DNA of 64,000 bases from Sinorhizobium terangae (GTDB lineage: Bacteria > Pseudomonadota > Alphaproteobacteria > Rhizobiales > Rhizobiaceae): NCBI RefSeq assembly GCF_029714365.1, contig NZ_CP121660.1, positions 1,984,001 through 2,048,000 on the forward strand, given 5' to 3'. Positions 1 through 8,928 of the stretch are shown in pieces. Position numbers and translations under genes: made by a program. A model generated the notes under the pieces. The model was given only the letters and a program-made list of their open reading frames with translations, searched no databases and had not been told where the DNA came from. The first letter of the stretch is position 1. Every line of letters begins with the position of its first letter.

Positions 1-315
1 CTCGGCCTCAATATCGGGCGTCAGCGCGGACGCCATTTCGGCACCTTCCAGCTGTCGGTCTATTCCGGGCTTGGCGCGGAGTCCCTCAATCCCCTGACGC
101 CGCTCACGACGATCTTCAATTACGGCCCGATCAGCGCGGATGGATTGGTGACCGTCCGCATCCACTATGATCACCGGGTCATGGACGGAGCCAATGTCGC
201 ACGAGCGCTGGAGCGGTTCGAAAAAATCCTGAACGGCGAAGTCGCCGATGAAGTGGCCGGTCTTTCCGAGAGCGGAGCCACCCCCAATGCGGCCGCATCG
301 GGATCAGCAGCATGA
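1..315 (+). CDS. 2-oxoacid dehydrogenase-type acyltransferase, C-terminal part
   Basis: The open frame runs in from the left edge, so the start lies outside the window. About 104 residues remain. They contain HYDHRVMDGA, the HxxxDG active-site motif of the catalytic domain of dihydrolipoamide acyltransferases (E2 enzymes), which transfer an acyl group between lipoamide and CoA. The preceding stretch (SVYSGLGAESLNPLTP, then FNYGPIS) fits the substrate-channel part of that fold. The tail after the catalytic core is short and Ala/Ser-rich. The TGA overlaps the ATG of the next gene (ATGA at 312-315), so the two are probably translationally coupled. Lipoyl and E1-binding domains, if present, are out of view, so the substrate cannot be named. 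Confidence 0.8.
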   Translation, partial: LGLNIGRQRGRHFGTFQLSVYSGLGAESLNPLTPLTTIFNYGPISADGLVTVRIHYDHRVMDGANVARALERFEKILNGEVADEVAGLSESGATPNAAASGSAA

Positions 316-1199
316 CGTCGAGCAAGGAGCTCCGGCCAGCCGTCGTCGTGGTCGGCGCCTCGCGCGGCATCGGCAAGGCGATCGCAGAGGCTGCGGCAAC
401 GGACGGCGCGACCGTCGTCCTGGTCGCGCGTTCGGCAGAAGGTCTGCAGGGGACCGCGGCTTCCGTGCGGAAGGCAGGCGGCGAGGCGTTCACGCTCGCT
501 CTGGATCTCATGGCTGGCGATGCGGCGGTGCATCTGGAAGACTTCCTCTCCGAGGAGGGTCTGATATGCGACGTTCTCGTCAATAGCGCCGGCTATGGTC
601 TGCGCGGCGGGGCAGCAATGCTGCCGCTCGACGAGCAGATGGGGATGATCGACCTCAATATCCGCGTCTTGACCGAACTCACGCTCCGTTTCCTGCCCGG
701 AATGGTCGCGCGCGGCAGGGGGGGCGTGATCAATCTCGGCTCCGTCGCAAGCTTCACGCCCGGCCCCTTCATGGCCTTGTACTATGCAAGCAAGGGCTTC
801 GTCCGTTCCTTTTCGGAGGCGCTGCATCAGGAAGTGCGCCCGGCCGGTGTAACCGTCACCTGCGTCGCCCCGGGGCCGGTATCGACGGAGTTCCTCGAAA
901 AATCGGGCGCCAACAGGGCGGCGCTGTTCAAGATCCTGCCCAAAGTGGATTCGGAATACGTGGCCGAACGCGCCTGGCGCGGCTTCAAGGCGGGCCGGCG
1001 TCTTGTGATCCCGGGCATCTCCGCCAGGCTGGCGATCCTGGTCGCCGGCCTTTTGCCGTCCGCGGCCCTCCTGCCGCTGATCGGCCGGTTGCAGCTGCGC
1101 GGCAATGACCCCTGCCCGTGCGGTTCGGGCAAGACCTTCAAGAGCTGCTGCCGCGCCGGCCGATCGCAACGGCATGCGGTATCAGGAACAAAGGCCTGA
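312..1199 (+). CDS. Short-chain dehydrogenase/reductase with C-terminal SEC-C motif
   Basis: This 295-residue protein starts with a Rossmann cofactor site, VVGASRGIGKA (about residues 13-23). It also has the NLGSVAS serine region and a YYASK catalytic Tyr-x3-Lys, so it is a classical SDR oxidoreductase using NAD(P)H. Near the C terminus (about 264-280) sits NDPCPCGSGKTFKSCC, a canonical SEC-C zinc motif (CxCGSGxxxKxCC) otherwise known from SecA tails. This is an unusual pairing for an SDR. Just before it is a short hydrophobic stretch (LAILVAGLLPSAALLPLIG) that could contact the membrane. The start overlaps the stop of the acyltransferase gene by 4 bp, so both are likely in one operon. The substrate is unknown. 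Confidence 0.88.
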   Translation: MTSSKELRPAVVVVGASRGIGKAIAEAAATDGATVVLVARSAEGLQGTAASVRKAGGEAFTLALDLMAGDAAVHLEDFLSEEGLICDVLVNSAGYGLRGGAAMLPLDEQMGMIDLNIRVLTELTLRFLPGMVARGRGGVINLGSVASFTPGPFMALYYASKGFVRSFSEALHQEVRPAGVTVTCVAPGPVSTEFLEKSGANRAALFKILPKVDSEYVAERAWRGFKAGRRLVIPGISARLAILVAGLLPSAALLPLIGRLQLRGNDPCPCGSGKTFKSCCRAGRSQRHAVSGTKA

Positions 1200-1244
1200 T
1201 CTTCGACGCTGCGAGAGGCGGTTTCCTGCATGCCTTATTGTCGC

Positions 1245-1649
1245 CTATGCGCGTGGTGTGATCAGCGCGAGCGAAGGGAAGTAGGTTCGGTACCGTGCGG
1301 TATCGCGGGTCAGCAACGGGATCTGGCTGACCGCGGCGTGTGCGCCAATGAAGAAATAGGGCAAGACGCCGGTCCTTGATCCTCCCGCCCGTCGATACTG
1401 CGTAAAGACCTTAGCTGCGAGAAAAAGAGCCGCTCGAGGCATCGGCGTCATCTCGAGTCCAGCTTCGTCGAGAAACGCATCAAGATCCTCAATCCGGTCG
1501 TATCGAACCGACAACTCGGCGTAAATCGTATCGTTGATCAGCAGGGGCCCAGTGAGGCTTGCCGCTTCAAGCTGTGCGATCGACCAATCTGCCCACTTGG
1601 CGTCGTCTGTGACAACGTCCAACAAGACATTGGTGTCGATGAGCGTCAT
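1245..1649 (-). CDS. PIN-domain ribonuclease toxin, VapC-like
   Basis: The 134-residue protein begins MTLIDTNVLLDVV, with the first PIN aspartate at residue 5. It continues with an acidic residue in YAELSVRYD and ends with LLTRDTARYRTYFP, where the last metal-binding Asp lies. PIN toxins are Mg-dependent RNases that cleave tRNA or rRNA when not neutralised. The start overlaps the stop of the upstream AbrB-type gene by 4 bp (1646-1649), the usual antitoxin-then-toxin arrangement with coupling. Length is normal for VapC. Confidence 0.88.
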   Translation of the reverse strand: MTLIDTNVLLDVVTDDAKWADWSIAQLEAASLTGPLLINDTIYAELSVRYDRIEDLDAFLDEAGLEMTPMPRAALFLAAKVFTQYRRAGGSRTGVLPYFFIGAHAAVSQIPLLTRDTARYRTYFPSLALITPRA

Positions 1650-1879
1650 GCCTCACCGCGCGTCAACGCCATGATGGCGTCCGTATCGAGCCCCTTGCCT
1701 GCGTGACCGCGCAACTTTGCAAAACGGCTCGCCGGTTTTTCCTTGTCGGCACGCATCAGCACGATGCTCCCGTCGGCGGCGCGGCGAAAGTCGACCTTGC
1801 TGCCGGGTCCGATCCCCAACAGATCGCGGACAGGTTTCGGGATCGTCACTTGGCCTTTTGCTGTGACCGTCGTGGTCAT
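1646..1879 (-). CDS. AbrB/SpoVT-type antitoxin of the PIN toxin
   Basis: The 77-residue protein starts MTTTVTAKGQVTIPKPVRDLLGI, the swapped-hairpin AbrB DNA-binding domain (TxKGQVTIPxxxR), followed by GPGSKVDFRR. The C-terminal half would bind and block the PIN toxin encoded directly downstream. Proteins of this family usually repress their own operon by binding a palindrome in the promoter. A matching inverted repeat lies about 12 bp upstream of the ATG. Confidence 0.88.
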   Translation of the reverse strand: MTTTVTAKGQVTIPKPVRDLLGIGPGSKVDFRRAADGSIVLMRADKEKPASRFAKLRGHAGKGLDTDAIMALTRGEA

Positions 1880-1891
1880 CTGGGCACCTCG

Positions 1892-1919
1892 GTAATACTC
1901 TCTGTCAATAAGGTATTAC
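1892..1919 (-). promoter_or_regulatory. Inverted repeat, candidate operator of the toxin-antitoxin pair
   Basis: GTAATAC (1892-1898) and GTATTAC (1913-1919) form perfect 7-bp arms 14 bp apart. On the minus strand a TTGACA hexamer lies between them (1902-1907) and is a possible -35 element. The position just upstream of the antitoxin start is where autoregulatory sites of AbrB-type antitoxins are expected. Binding itself is inferred. Confidence 0.5.
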
Positions 1920-2020
1920 TCCCGTGGGCAGATTTCAAGCAATGCCCCGCTTCGAGGCTGTGGCCGGCGAGATGTTAATTCGCAAACGACTTCTGATCGC
2001 CACGTCCTCGACGCTTCACC

Positions 2021-4858
2021 TCACTCCATATCGTCGCTGTCGGGCGTGCCCGAATGGTCGCGTTGGCCGTAGATGATCTCGCGCTTGCCGACATGGTTGG
2101 CGGGGCCGACAAGGCCCTCCTTCTCCATGCGCTCGACCAGCGACGCGGCACGGTTGTAGCCGATGCCGAGGCGGCGTTGGATATAAGAGGTCGAGCACTT
2201 CTTGTCGCGCAGCACGACCTTGACCGCCTGGTCGTAGAGCTCGTTGCCGTCCTCCGACGCGATCGCGCTCTTGTCGAACACGGCGCCCTGATCCTCTTCG
2301 GCCTCTTCTTCCTCTTCGTCCGCGGTCACGGTTTCGAGGTATTCCGGGCGTCCCTGCGTCTTCAGATGTGCCACGACATGCTCGACCTCGAGGTCGGAGA
2401 CGAACGGTCCGTGGACGCGGGCGATGCGGCCGCCTCCGGCCATGTGCAGCATGTCGCCCTGGCCGAGAAGTTGCTCGGCGCCCTGCTCGCCGAGGATTGT
2501 GCGGCTGTCGATCTTCGAGGTCACCTGGAAGGAGATGCGCGTCGGGAAGTTGGCCTTGATCGTGCCGGTGATGACATCGACCGACGGGCGCTGCGTCGCC
2601 ATGATCAGGTGGATGCCGGCCGCGCGCGCCATCTGCGCCAGCCGCTGGATCGCGCCCTCGATCTCCTTGCCGGCGACCATCATCAGGTCGGCCATCTCAT
2701 CGACGATGACGACGATATAGGGCATCGGCGCCAGGTCCATTTCCTGCTGTTCGAAAAGCGGCTCGCCGGTCCCCTTTTCGAACCCGGTCTGGACGGTCGC
2801 GAGGATCGGTTCGCCCTTCTCGCGCGCTACGGCCGCCCGCTGGTTGTAGCCGTCGATGTTGCGCACGCCGAGGCGCGACATCTTGCGATAGCGGTCCTCC
2901 ATCTCGCGGACCGCCCATTTGAGCGCCATCACGGCCTTCTTCGGGTCGGTGACGACCGGGGTCAGCAGATGCGGGATGCCGTCATAGACGGAGAGTTCGA
3001 GCATCTTCGGATCAACCATGATCAACCGGCATTCCTCCGGCTTCATCCGGTAGAGCAGCGACAGGATCATCGTGTTGATCGCCACCGACTTGCCCGAACC
3101 GGTGGTGCCGGCGACGAGCAGGTGCGGCATCTTGGCAAGCTCGGCAATCACCGGTTCGCCGCCGATGGTCTTGCCGAGGCAAAGCGCCAGCTTGTAACCG
3201 GTCTTGTGGAAATCGGCGGACTCGATCAGTTCGCGGAAATAGACCGTCTCGCGTGTGGCGTTCGGCAGTTCGATACCGATGACGTTGCGCCCAGGCACGA
3301 CCGCGACGCGGGCCGACAGTGCCGACATCGAGCGGGCGATATCGTCGGCCAGGTTGATCACGCGGGAGGATTTGACGCCCGGCGCCGGCTCGAATTCATA
3401 GAGCGTCACGACGGGACCCGGCCGCACGTGGATGATCTCGCCCTTGACGCCGAAATCTTCGAGCACGCTTTCGAGGAGCCCGGCGTTCTGCTCGAGTTGC
3501 TCCTGCGTCATGAAGAAGCCTCGGCCTTCCGGCGGCTCCTGCAGGAGTTCTTCGGACGGAAACTCGTATGCGTCGGTTGCCTGGACCCGCTCGATTGCGC
3601 CAATCGGCGGCAGCGACGGGGAGGAGCGCTGCACGACGGCCGGCATGGTGACCATGGTTTTTGCCACCGGCGTCTCGGAAACCGTCTCCGGCACCTCAGT
3701 CGACACGATCGGCTCCGCAGGTGCCGGCGTGGATGCCTGTGCTGCCAGTGCGGCTGCCGCCGCAGCTTCCTCGGCCGGGACCCGGTCGATCACGTCAGGC
3801 GTTGGAGCAGAAGCAGGCAGTTCAGCGGCCAGCGCGGGACGCCGGCATTCGACGACCCGGAACAGCGAGGTGATTGCGGTCGTCGGCTGCGCGGCGAATT
3901 CCACAGGCCGCGCAGATATCTGCGGCTCCACTGCGACCTCAGGCGAGGTTGCCACGGCAGGGGCAACGGCTATGGGCGCGGCAACCGCGGGAGCGGCGGG
4001 GACCACGACCTCGGGCTGCATGAATTCGAAGAAGGCGTGATCGGAGAGATAGGCCAGGCGCGAGTCGGGCTGAACGCCTGTCTCCGCAGCCGCACCGACA
4101 GTGACCGCTGGCGCCTCCGGCAGTACGTCGCCAAACTTCACGTCGACTGCTTCCTGTGTGGATCCAGGTTGCATTGCCGGGACTGTCTGTCGCTGTGCGG
4201 CGGCCGGCACCGAAGCCAACGCTGATTCGGGCGCGCCGGGGTCGTTGACTTGCCGGGAACTCCACGAGGGAAGCTGCTGCATCAGGACGCGCAGAAGTTC
4301 GGACGGACTGTGGTTTGGCGTCTCGGGTTCGACCGCGGGCACATCGTTCGCCGCGGTCGTTTCGACCGCCGCCTCGCTGACCTGCTCCATGGCCCCGACA
4401 TCCGTCAAGGCGACCTCGGTCGCCACCTCTGCTTCCGCTTCGCCCTCCTCGATCGCCGGGGCGCGGCGCTTGATGAATTCGCGCTCGGGCGTGCGGGTAA
4501 AACGCACATTGGGCGACAGGAAGAAATGGCTTTCCCAGGTCGTATCACCGTCATGACCGGTGATTTCGGCAAGCGTTGGCAGCGGATCGCGCGTGGAGGC
4601 CGTGACCTGGGCCGGGGCATAGGCCGAGCCCTGCCCATAGAGCCGCGCCGCGCGCCCGGCATAGCCTGTGTCATGGGCTTCCTGGCTCACCGCCCGCCGC
4701 GGCGCTACCGGCGCCTCGAACAGGTGGTCATGTTCGCTTGGCCCTGCCGCGTGGCCATGAGCACTGCTCAGGGCACCCGGATGCGGAGCCTCGAATTCGT
4801 CCGCCTGGTTTGCATCATACAAAACTGCCGTCGAGAAATTTGTCCGGGGAATACGCAT
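2021..4858 (-). CDS. ftsK: DNA translocase FtsK/SpoIIIE family without N-terminal membrane domain
   Basis: The 945-residue protein has a long acidic, Ala/Pro/Val-rich N-terminal half (to about residue 440) with no membrane segment. A motor follows: alpha region around 440-540, Walker A GTTGSGKS near residue 583, Walker [13 protein letters not shown] near 715. The C-terminal winged-helix gamma domain (about 875-935, [24 protein letters not shown]) reads KOPS-type sequences. Such hexameric pumps move DNA and activate dimer resolution at the septum. Standard FtsK has four transmembrane helices at its N terminus. None is visible here, and the sequence upstream of the ATG does not supply them. This may be a second, soluble paralogue. 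Confidence 0.92.
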   Translation of the reverse strand: MRIPRTNFSTAVLYDANQADEFEAPHPGALSSAHGHAAGPSEHDHLFEAPVAPRRAVSQEAHDTGYAGRAARLYGQGSAYAPAQVTASTRDPLPTLAEITGHDGDTTWESHFFLSPNVRFTRTPEREFIKRRAPAIEEGEAEAEVATEVALTDVGAMEQVSEAAVETTAANDVPAVEPETPNHSPSELLRVLMQQLPSWSSRQVNDPGAPESALASVPAAAQRQTVPAMQPGSTQEAVDVKFGDVLPEAPAVTVGAAAETGVQPDSRLAYLSDHAFFEFMQPEVVVPAAPAVAAPIAVAPAVATSPEVAVEPQISARPVEFAAQPTTAITSLFRVVECRRPALAAELPASAPTPDVIDRVPAEEAAAAAALAAQASTPAPAEPIVSTEVPETVSETPVAKTMVTMPAVVQRSSPSLPPIGAIERVQATDAYEFPSEELLQEPPEGRGFFMTQEQLEQNAGLLESVLEDFGVKGEIIHVRPGPVVTLYEFEPAPGVKSSRVINLADDIARSMSALSARVAVVPGRNVIGIELPNATRETVYFRELIESADFHKTGYKLALCLGKTIGGEPVIAELAKMPHLLVAGTTGSGKSVAINTMILSLLYRMKPEECRLIMVDPKMLELSVYDGIPHLLTPVVTDPKKAVMALKWAVREMEDRYRKMSRLGVRNIDGYNQRAAVAREKGEPILATVQTGFEKGTGEPLFEQQEMDLAPMPYIVVIVDEMADLMMVAGKEIEGAIQRLAQMARAAGIHLIMATQRPSVDVITGTIKANFPTRISFQVTSKIDSRTILGEQGAEQLLGQGDMLHMAGGGRIARVHGPFVSDLEVEHVVAHLKTQGRPEYLETVTADEEEEEAEEDQGAVFDKSAIASEDGNELYDQAVKVVLRDKKCSTSYIQRRLGIGYNRAASLVERMEKEGLVGPANHVGKREIIYGQRDHSGTPDSDDME

Positions 4859-5268
4859 GGCCTGAAAACTCGAAATTCATTATCGAAGGGGCTGCCTTAA
4901 GCGCATAGGAAATGAAGGTTAACAACTCCCTTCCAGGCACGTCGCCGGAAGAGCCGCACACCCTCCGAGGAGCTCCGCGAGAGCCCTTCAAGCCGACCGC
5001 AACCGAGGCTTTTCAGGGCTTCCGCGGCGGGTTTTGCCAGCGTTCAAATTCTGTTTCAGACCGGGAAGATTTTCGAAGCGTCCGCGCTATCTTTGCAAAC
5101 GCAGATTGCTAGGATCGGCGGAAGGCTCAATGGCGGCGGTGACGCGCGGCAGTTGCAAATCCTCCGGCGCCTGACCCGCTTCACCTGCCGCCGCGATAGC
5201 TGAATGAGGAAAGGTGTGCAGGGTTTCCGCCCGCATGCCGGTCTCTTGATCTCAGAAAGGCACCCGAC
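4859..5268. other. Intergenic region between ftsK and the DoxX gene
   Basis: About 410 bp divide these divergent genes. A 66-codon open frame at 4912-5112 on the plus strand has no recognisable domain and no convincing ribosome-binding site, so I do not call it. The region presumably holds both promoters. No clear hairpin or repeat is visible. Confidence 0.5.
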
Positions 5269-5673
5269 ATGACCGACAACCTCGCACTTCAGAGCGCCCT
5301 GGCCTTCATCGGTCGTCTGCTTCTCGCCGCCATCTTCCTCTCTTCCGGCTTCGAAAAGTTGGCGGATCCCGCGGGAACGATCGAATATATAAGGGCAGCC
5401 AATCTGCCCCTGCCCACGGTAGCCTATGCAATCGCTCTCGTGGTGGAACTCGGCGGCAGCATCCTTCTCGTCCTCGGCTATCAGACCCGCTTGGCGGCAC
5501 TCGCCATGGCGGTCTTCACCCTGGCATCGGCTCTCGGATTTCACACCAATTTCGCAGACCAGAACCAGATGATCCACTTCATGAAAAATCTCGCCATCAC
5601 GGGCGGGTTCCTGCATATCGCCGCCTTTGGCGCGGGTGCCTTCAGCCTCGACAGACGCGCCAGCCGCGTCTGA
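5269..5673 (+). CDS. DoxX family membrane protein
   Basis: The 134-residue protein has about four hydrophobic segments. It begins with the DoxX signature FIGRLLLAAIFLSSGFEKLADP, with the conserved Gly-Phe-x-Lys turn after helix 1. Family members are small inner-membrane proteins, often linked to thiol or oxidative-stress responses or quinone chemistry, but the exact reaction is unsettled. AGAAAGG lies 8-14 bases before the ATG and supports this start. The gene stands alone, divergent from ftsK. Confidence 0.85.
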   Translation: MTDNLALQSALAFIGRLLLAAIFLSSGFEKLADPAGTIEYIRAANLPLPTVAYAIALVVELGGSILLVLGYQTRLAALAMAVFTLASALGFHTNFADQNQMIHFMKNLAITGGFLHIAAFGAGAFSLDRRASRV

Positions 5674-5822
5674 GCAGAAGCAGGGCCAGGCGGCCTGCGG
5701 CGGTCTTTCAACGCTCGCCGATTACTTACTCTCGCCTTAGTCAGCCTCTAGGCAGTCCCTTGTGCGTCGCAACATAGCACGCAGGCAGTAACCTTTAGTT
5801 GCTAAAAGGACGAAGATTGCTG

Positions 5823-6977
5823 ATGGCTGACTATGATCCCCGCAAAATCCGAATCGATTGCCTGGATGGACTTCGAGGGCTCGCATCGCTCTGGGTAATG
5901 ATCGGCCATGCGCTGTTGCTGACGGGTTGGCGCTTGCCGGTACTGTCGGAACCCGATCTCGGTGTTGACCTCTTCATCATGCTTTCCGGCTTCCTGATGG
6001 TGTTTCACTATCAGCTGCGTGCCGCCAAGGAGCCGTGGGACCTGACCTCGACCTGGGGACGCTTCTGGATCCGTCGTTTTCTCAGAATTGCACCGCTCTA
6101 CTACGTTCTTCTGGCCGTCGCCTTCGCGCTCGGCGCTTGGCTGTTCGATTCGAGAATGGTCATCGACCAATTCCTCGGAAGAGCGCCGCAATCGCCGCAA
6201 CGCTATCTCGACAACGGATTGACCAACGGGCTGATGCACGCGAGCTTTCTTTTCGGCCTCTCTCCTGACTACGCGTACCGGACACCGCTCCCGGACTGGA
6301 GCATAGGGCTCGAAATGCAATTCTATGCGGCCTTTCCCTTCATCATGCTCTTGCTCAAGAAAGGCGGGTGGCTGAAGGGCGCGCTCTTTACAGCCATTAT
6401 CGCCCTCGCGATCGTGTCGATCTCGAGCCTGCTAGGAGTCCACTTCCCAATGCCGGCGTTCCTGCCGCTGAAGATGCATATCTTTCTTTGCGGAATGCTG
6501 CTGGCTCTTGGCCTTCACGCGGACAGGTCGAAAGCTTTCCTCCATGGCGGGGCCGCCATGGCGCTTGCTCTTCTGCCGATCGGCGGCGATATGACCATCA
6601 CTAAAATGGTGATGCGCGTCACGCTCGTCGCCGTCTTCTTCGCGCTGCTCTATCATCGCCTGATCGGCAGCACCGTGGGCGTCAGGCTTCGCGCGTTTTC
6701 CTCGTCGCTCGGCAACAGGTTCTTCCATTGGCTCGGCGAACTTTCATTCGGGGCTTATCTCTGGCACTTGATCTTCCTGCAACCGATCGCGGCCTATTTC
6801 ATCACCGCTTTCGGCGACACTCTCACACCGGCTGCACGGTTTGCCGTGGTGACCGCCATCCTGGTGCCTTTGGTCTACGCGGCTGCCTGCATGACGTTTT
6901 TTGCGGTCGAAAAACCTGGGCAGAGGCTCGCCAAACGCTTTATCAACCGACGAAAACTGCAACCGGCCGGGGCATAA
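5823..6977 (+). CDS. Acyltransferase 3 family membrane protein (OafA/YrhL type)
   Basis: The 384-residue polytopic protein starts with RIDCLDGLRGLASLWVMIGH, the family signature with its conserved Arg and catalytic-type His in the first helix. It contains about ten hydrophobic helices and SFGAYLWHLIFLQP near the end. These enzymes O-acylate surface sugars (LPS, exopolysaccharide, Nod factor) using cytoplasmic acyl-CoA. I chose the ATG at 5823. An in-frame TTG at 5799 would add eight residues, and the nearest AAGGA lies between the two. No neighbouring polysaccharide genes reveal the acceptor. Confidence 0.87.
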   Translation: MADYDPRKIRIDCLDGLRGLASLWVMIGHALLLTGWRLPVLSEPDLGVDLFIMLSGFLMVFHYQLRAAKEPWDLTSTWGRFWIRRFLRIAPLYYVLLAVAFALGAWLFDSRMVIDQFLGRAPQSPQRYLDNGLTNGLMHASFLFGLSPDYAYRTPLPDWSIGLEMQFYAAFPFIMLLLKKGGWLKGALFTAIIALAIVSISSLLGVHFPMPAFLPLKMHIFLCGMLLALGLHADRSKAFLHGGAAMALALLPIGGDMTITKMVMRVTLVAVFFALLYHRLIGSTVGVRLRAFSSSLGNRFFHWLGELSFGAYLWHLIFLQPIAAYFITAFGDTLTPAARFAVVTAILVPLVYAAACMTFFAVEKPGQRLAKRFINRRKLQPAGA

Positions 6978-7082
6978 CCGCCGGAGGAGAGTCGTGATAG
7001 GTTCTCAGGCGTAATCGTCAGAAGCCGGACCGAGAGGCCGCTACGGCAGGAGCCATCTTGCTCGTGCCTGAGCGGCACCGGT

Positions 7083-7955
7083 TCAGGTACTTTTGATCAT
7101 TCCGTTCATCCCGTTCGGGTAGAAGCCACCCTTGCTCGCGCCTTCCTGGTCGGTGAGATACACGATACGCAACACTTCTTGCGGAGTCCGGGTGAAGGCT
7201 ATCGCATCCGGCGTCGAAGGAACGAAGTTGGCCTTGCCGTCCATCTGGATGCCTTGGTCCTTATCTTCCGATCCATCGATTTTGTCACGAGCATCGGAAA
7301 CCGCATTCGCCGCCTCCCAGGCTTGCTCGCCCATTCTGTAGAGCGTGGATCGAGCCATCCCCATGTGATAGGCCTCCACAGCCAGGATACCGGCGGCAGC
7401 GGCCAGAAAATCCTTGTTCTTCAATACTGTGGCGGCACCGGCATAGGCGGTTACGCCGACATCTTCGAACAGCATCCCGCCAAGCACAAAGTTCATCTCG
7501 TTCCCGAATGGATCAAAGTTCTCGCCGAGGCCCGCCGCTTTTGCGACCGCCGTAAAGCCCGCATCGAAATCGATGGCTGGTCTGGGCACCGCCTGATCTC
7601 CGAGAGTCTTGCGATAGAATCGGACATGCGCCAGTTCGTTTTCCGCCACCTCGCGCATGAACTCGCTGATCGCGGGTGTATCGAAGGAAACTTGCTTGCC
7701 GCCCGTTACCGGGCCAGCTTCCGCGCCCGCATCAGAATCATCGATCCCTTTTCCGGTCGTACCGCGCAGATAATACTCGGCCTCCATGTACTCCAGGTTG
7801 AGCGCGAACTGGAAAATATCCTCGTCCATAATGTCGGTCGGCTCGTCGGCACGAGAAACTGGCACGAGGCCTGCGCTCGAGGCAAGCGTTGCTCCAAAGC
7901 CTAGCTGCAAGACGCGACGGCGCGGAAGAAAGAGCGAAGGAAGCGGACGTATCAT
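7083..7955 (-). CDS. Ferritin-like domain protein with twin-arginine signal
   Basis: The 290-residue protein begins with a signal containing PRRRVLQLGFG, followed by a hydrophobic stretch and SRADE, consistent with Tat export. The mature part holds FALNLEYMEAEYYLRGT and FMREVAENELAHVRFYRKTL, with the helix Glu/His pattern of ferritin-like four-helix bundles (Ferritin_2/desiccation-related group). A later helix (AVEAYHMGMARSTLYRMG) supplies further candidate ligands. These proteins are periplasmic and their reaction is not established. The gene is convergent with the acyltransferase gene and 106 bp from it. The 280-bp gap to its right has no other gene. Confidence 0.85.
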   Translation of the reverse strand: MIRPLPSLFLPRRRVLQLGFGATLASSAGLVPVSRADEPTDIMDEDIFQFALNLEYMEAEYYLRGTTGKGIDDSDAGAEAGPVTGGKQVSFDTPAISEFMREVAENELAHVRFYRKTLGDQAVPRPAIDFDAGFTAVAKAAGLGENFDPFGNEMNFVLGGMLFEDVGVTAYAGAATVLKNKDFLAAAAGILAVEAYHMGMARSTLYRMGEQAWEAANAVSDARDKIDGSEDKDQGIQMDGKANFVPSTPDAIAFTRTPQEVLRIVYLTDQEGASKGGFYPNGMNGMIKST

Positions 7956-8166
7956 GGCTTTCTCCTTGAAGCCCGCCCGGCGTCTGTTTTGGCACCTCCA
8001 TCATGCGGGCCAATTAACGCACAACATCATCGAAGGCTAAATGTTCCGAGCCTCAACGACCCCGAAGCGTAGAGCCCTTAAGGGTCGGCTTTGCGGGTCG
8101 AGAGCGACCTGGTCAGAGGCCCGCTAAGCGCCTGATCGGCAGACGAAAACTCCGGCAAAATCGCCC

Positions 8167-8197
8167 TTGACCTCAACCATACTTGAGGAAGCACTGT
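8167..8197 (+). promoter_or_regulatory. SoxR-box-like MerR-family promoter
   Basis: TTGACC (8167-8172) overlaps CCTCAACCATACTTGAGG (8171-8188). Its arms CCTCAA and TTGAGG match the outer parts of the SoxR box described in other bacteria. A weak -10 (CACTGT, 8192-8197) lies 19 bp from the -35, the long spacer used by MerR-family activators. A closely similar 38-bp stretch occurs at 51698. The site is 39 bp upstream of the VOC gene. No soxR gene is in the window. Confidence 0.5.
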
Positions 8198-8235
8198 CAT
8201 GCTGTTCGAACGAATAAGAGGGCGGAACGACCATC

Positions 8236-8727
8236 ATGGCTACGAAACTTCATCCAGGTGAGAGCATCGGCGCAGCGATAACAGGCATTTACGAGACCCA
8301 CCTGCCGGTACGGGATCTGCGCCGCTCGGTAGCATTCTATCGCGACCAACTGGGGCTCGAATTTGCGAAAGATTTCTCGGAACGGAGGGGCGCCTTTTTC
8401 TGGGTCGGCACAAAAGCGGAAGGAATGCTGGGGCTCTGGGAGACGGGCACGGCACCACTGCAGATGAAATTGCACTTCGCGTTTCGAGCGCCCGCGGCGA
8501 CGATCGTCTCTTCCTGCGAAACCCTGCGCGCGGCCGGCATCCAACCGCTCGGTTTCAATGGGGAACCGATTGTGGAGCCCGTGGTGCTTGGATGGGTGCC
8601 TGCCATTTCCGTCTATTTCAAGGATCCCGATGGGCACAGCCTTGAGATGCTTTCCACGCTCGACGAGGCTCCGGACGCGGAGTTTGGTGTCGGCCCGTAT
8701 TCGTCCTGGGTGATAAAACGCGGCTGA
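8236..8727 (+). CDS. VOC (glyoxalase/bleomycin-resistance) superfamily protein
   Basis: The 163-residue protein shows ITGIYETHLPVRDLRRSVAFYRDQLGLEF at the N terminus and VYFKDPDGHSLEML near the C terminus. These are the two halves of a vicinal-oxygen-chelate fold, with His and Glu metal ligands in the usual places. Family roles range from glyoxalase and dioxygenase to antibiotic binding, and nothing here fixes which. The SoxR-like promoter upstream suggests induction by redox-cycling compounds, which is an inference. Confidence 0.85.
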   Translation: MATKLHPGESIGAAITGIYETHLPVRDLRRSVAFYRDQLGLEFAKDFSERRGAFFWVGTKAEGMLGLWETGTAPLQMKLHFAFRAPAATIVSSCETLRAAGIQPLGFNGEPIVEPVVLGWVPAISVYFKDPDGHSLEMLSTLDEAPDAEFGVGPYSSWVIKRG

Positions 8728-8739
8728 CGGTACGGTGGG

Positions 8740-8902
8740 AAGCCCCTCCCCAACCTCTCCGCACAGGTGGGAGGGGCTTAAACTGTCGCACCGTTTCCGC
8801 CTCTGTCTTAGCCCCTCCACGAGCGCAAAGGCTGAAAAAGAAGGCCGCGATCGCAGCGCGCGCCAAGCCCCTCCCACCTGTGGGGAGGGGTTGGCGAGGG
8901 GC
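8740..8902. repeat. Pair of inverted palindromic intergenic repeats (RIME-like)
   Basis: Two copies of a GC-rich palindrome (core AAGCCCCTCCCACCTGTG and its complement) lie at 8740-8779 and 8865-8902 in opposite orientation, flanking about 85 bp. The same arrangement recurs at 49494-49653. They resemble the rhizobial intergenic mosaic elements. The repeat fills the gap between the VOC gene and repB, exactly where repC would be expected. Confidence 0.7.
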
Positions 8903-8928
8903 ATTTTCGGGGGAAGCCGGTCGAGAAA

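Noticed and set aside
2054..4225. 723-codon frame on the plus strand, antisense to ftsK
   Set aside because: It mirrors the GC-rich codon pattern of ftsK and has no domain, whereas ftsK itself is unmistakable.
4912..5112. 66-codon frame in the ftsK-DoxX gap
   Set aside because: No domain, no convincing start signal and atypical composition for a protein.
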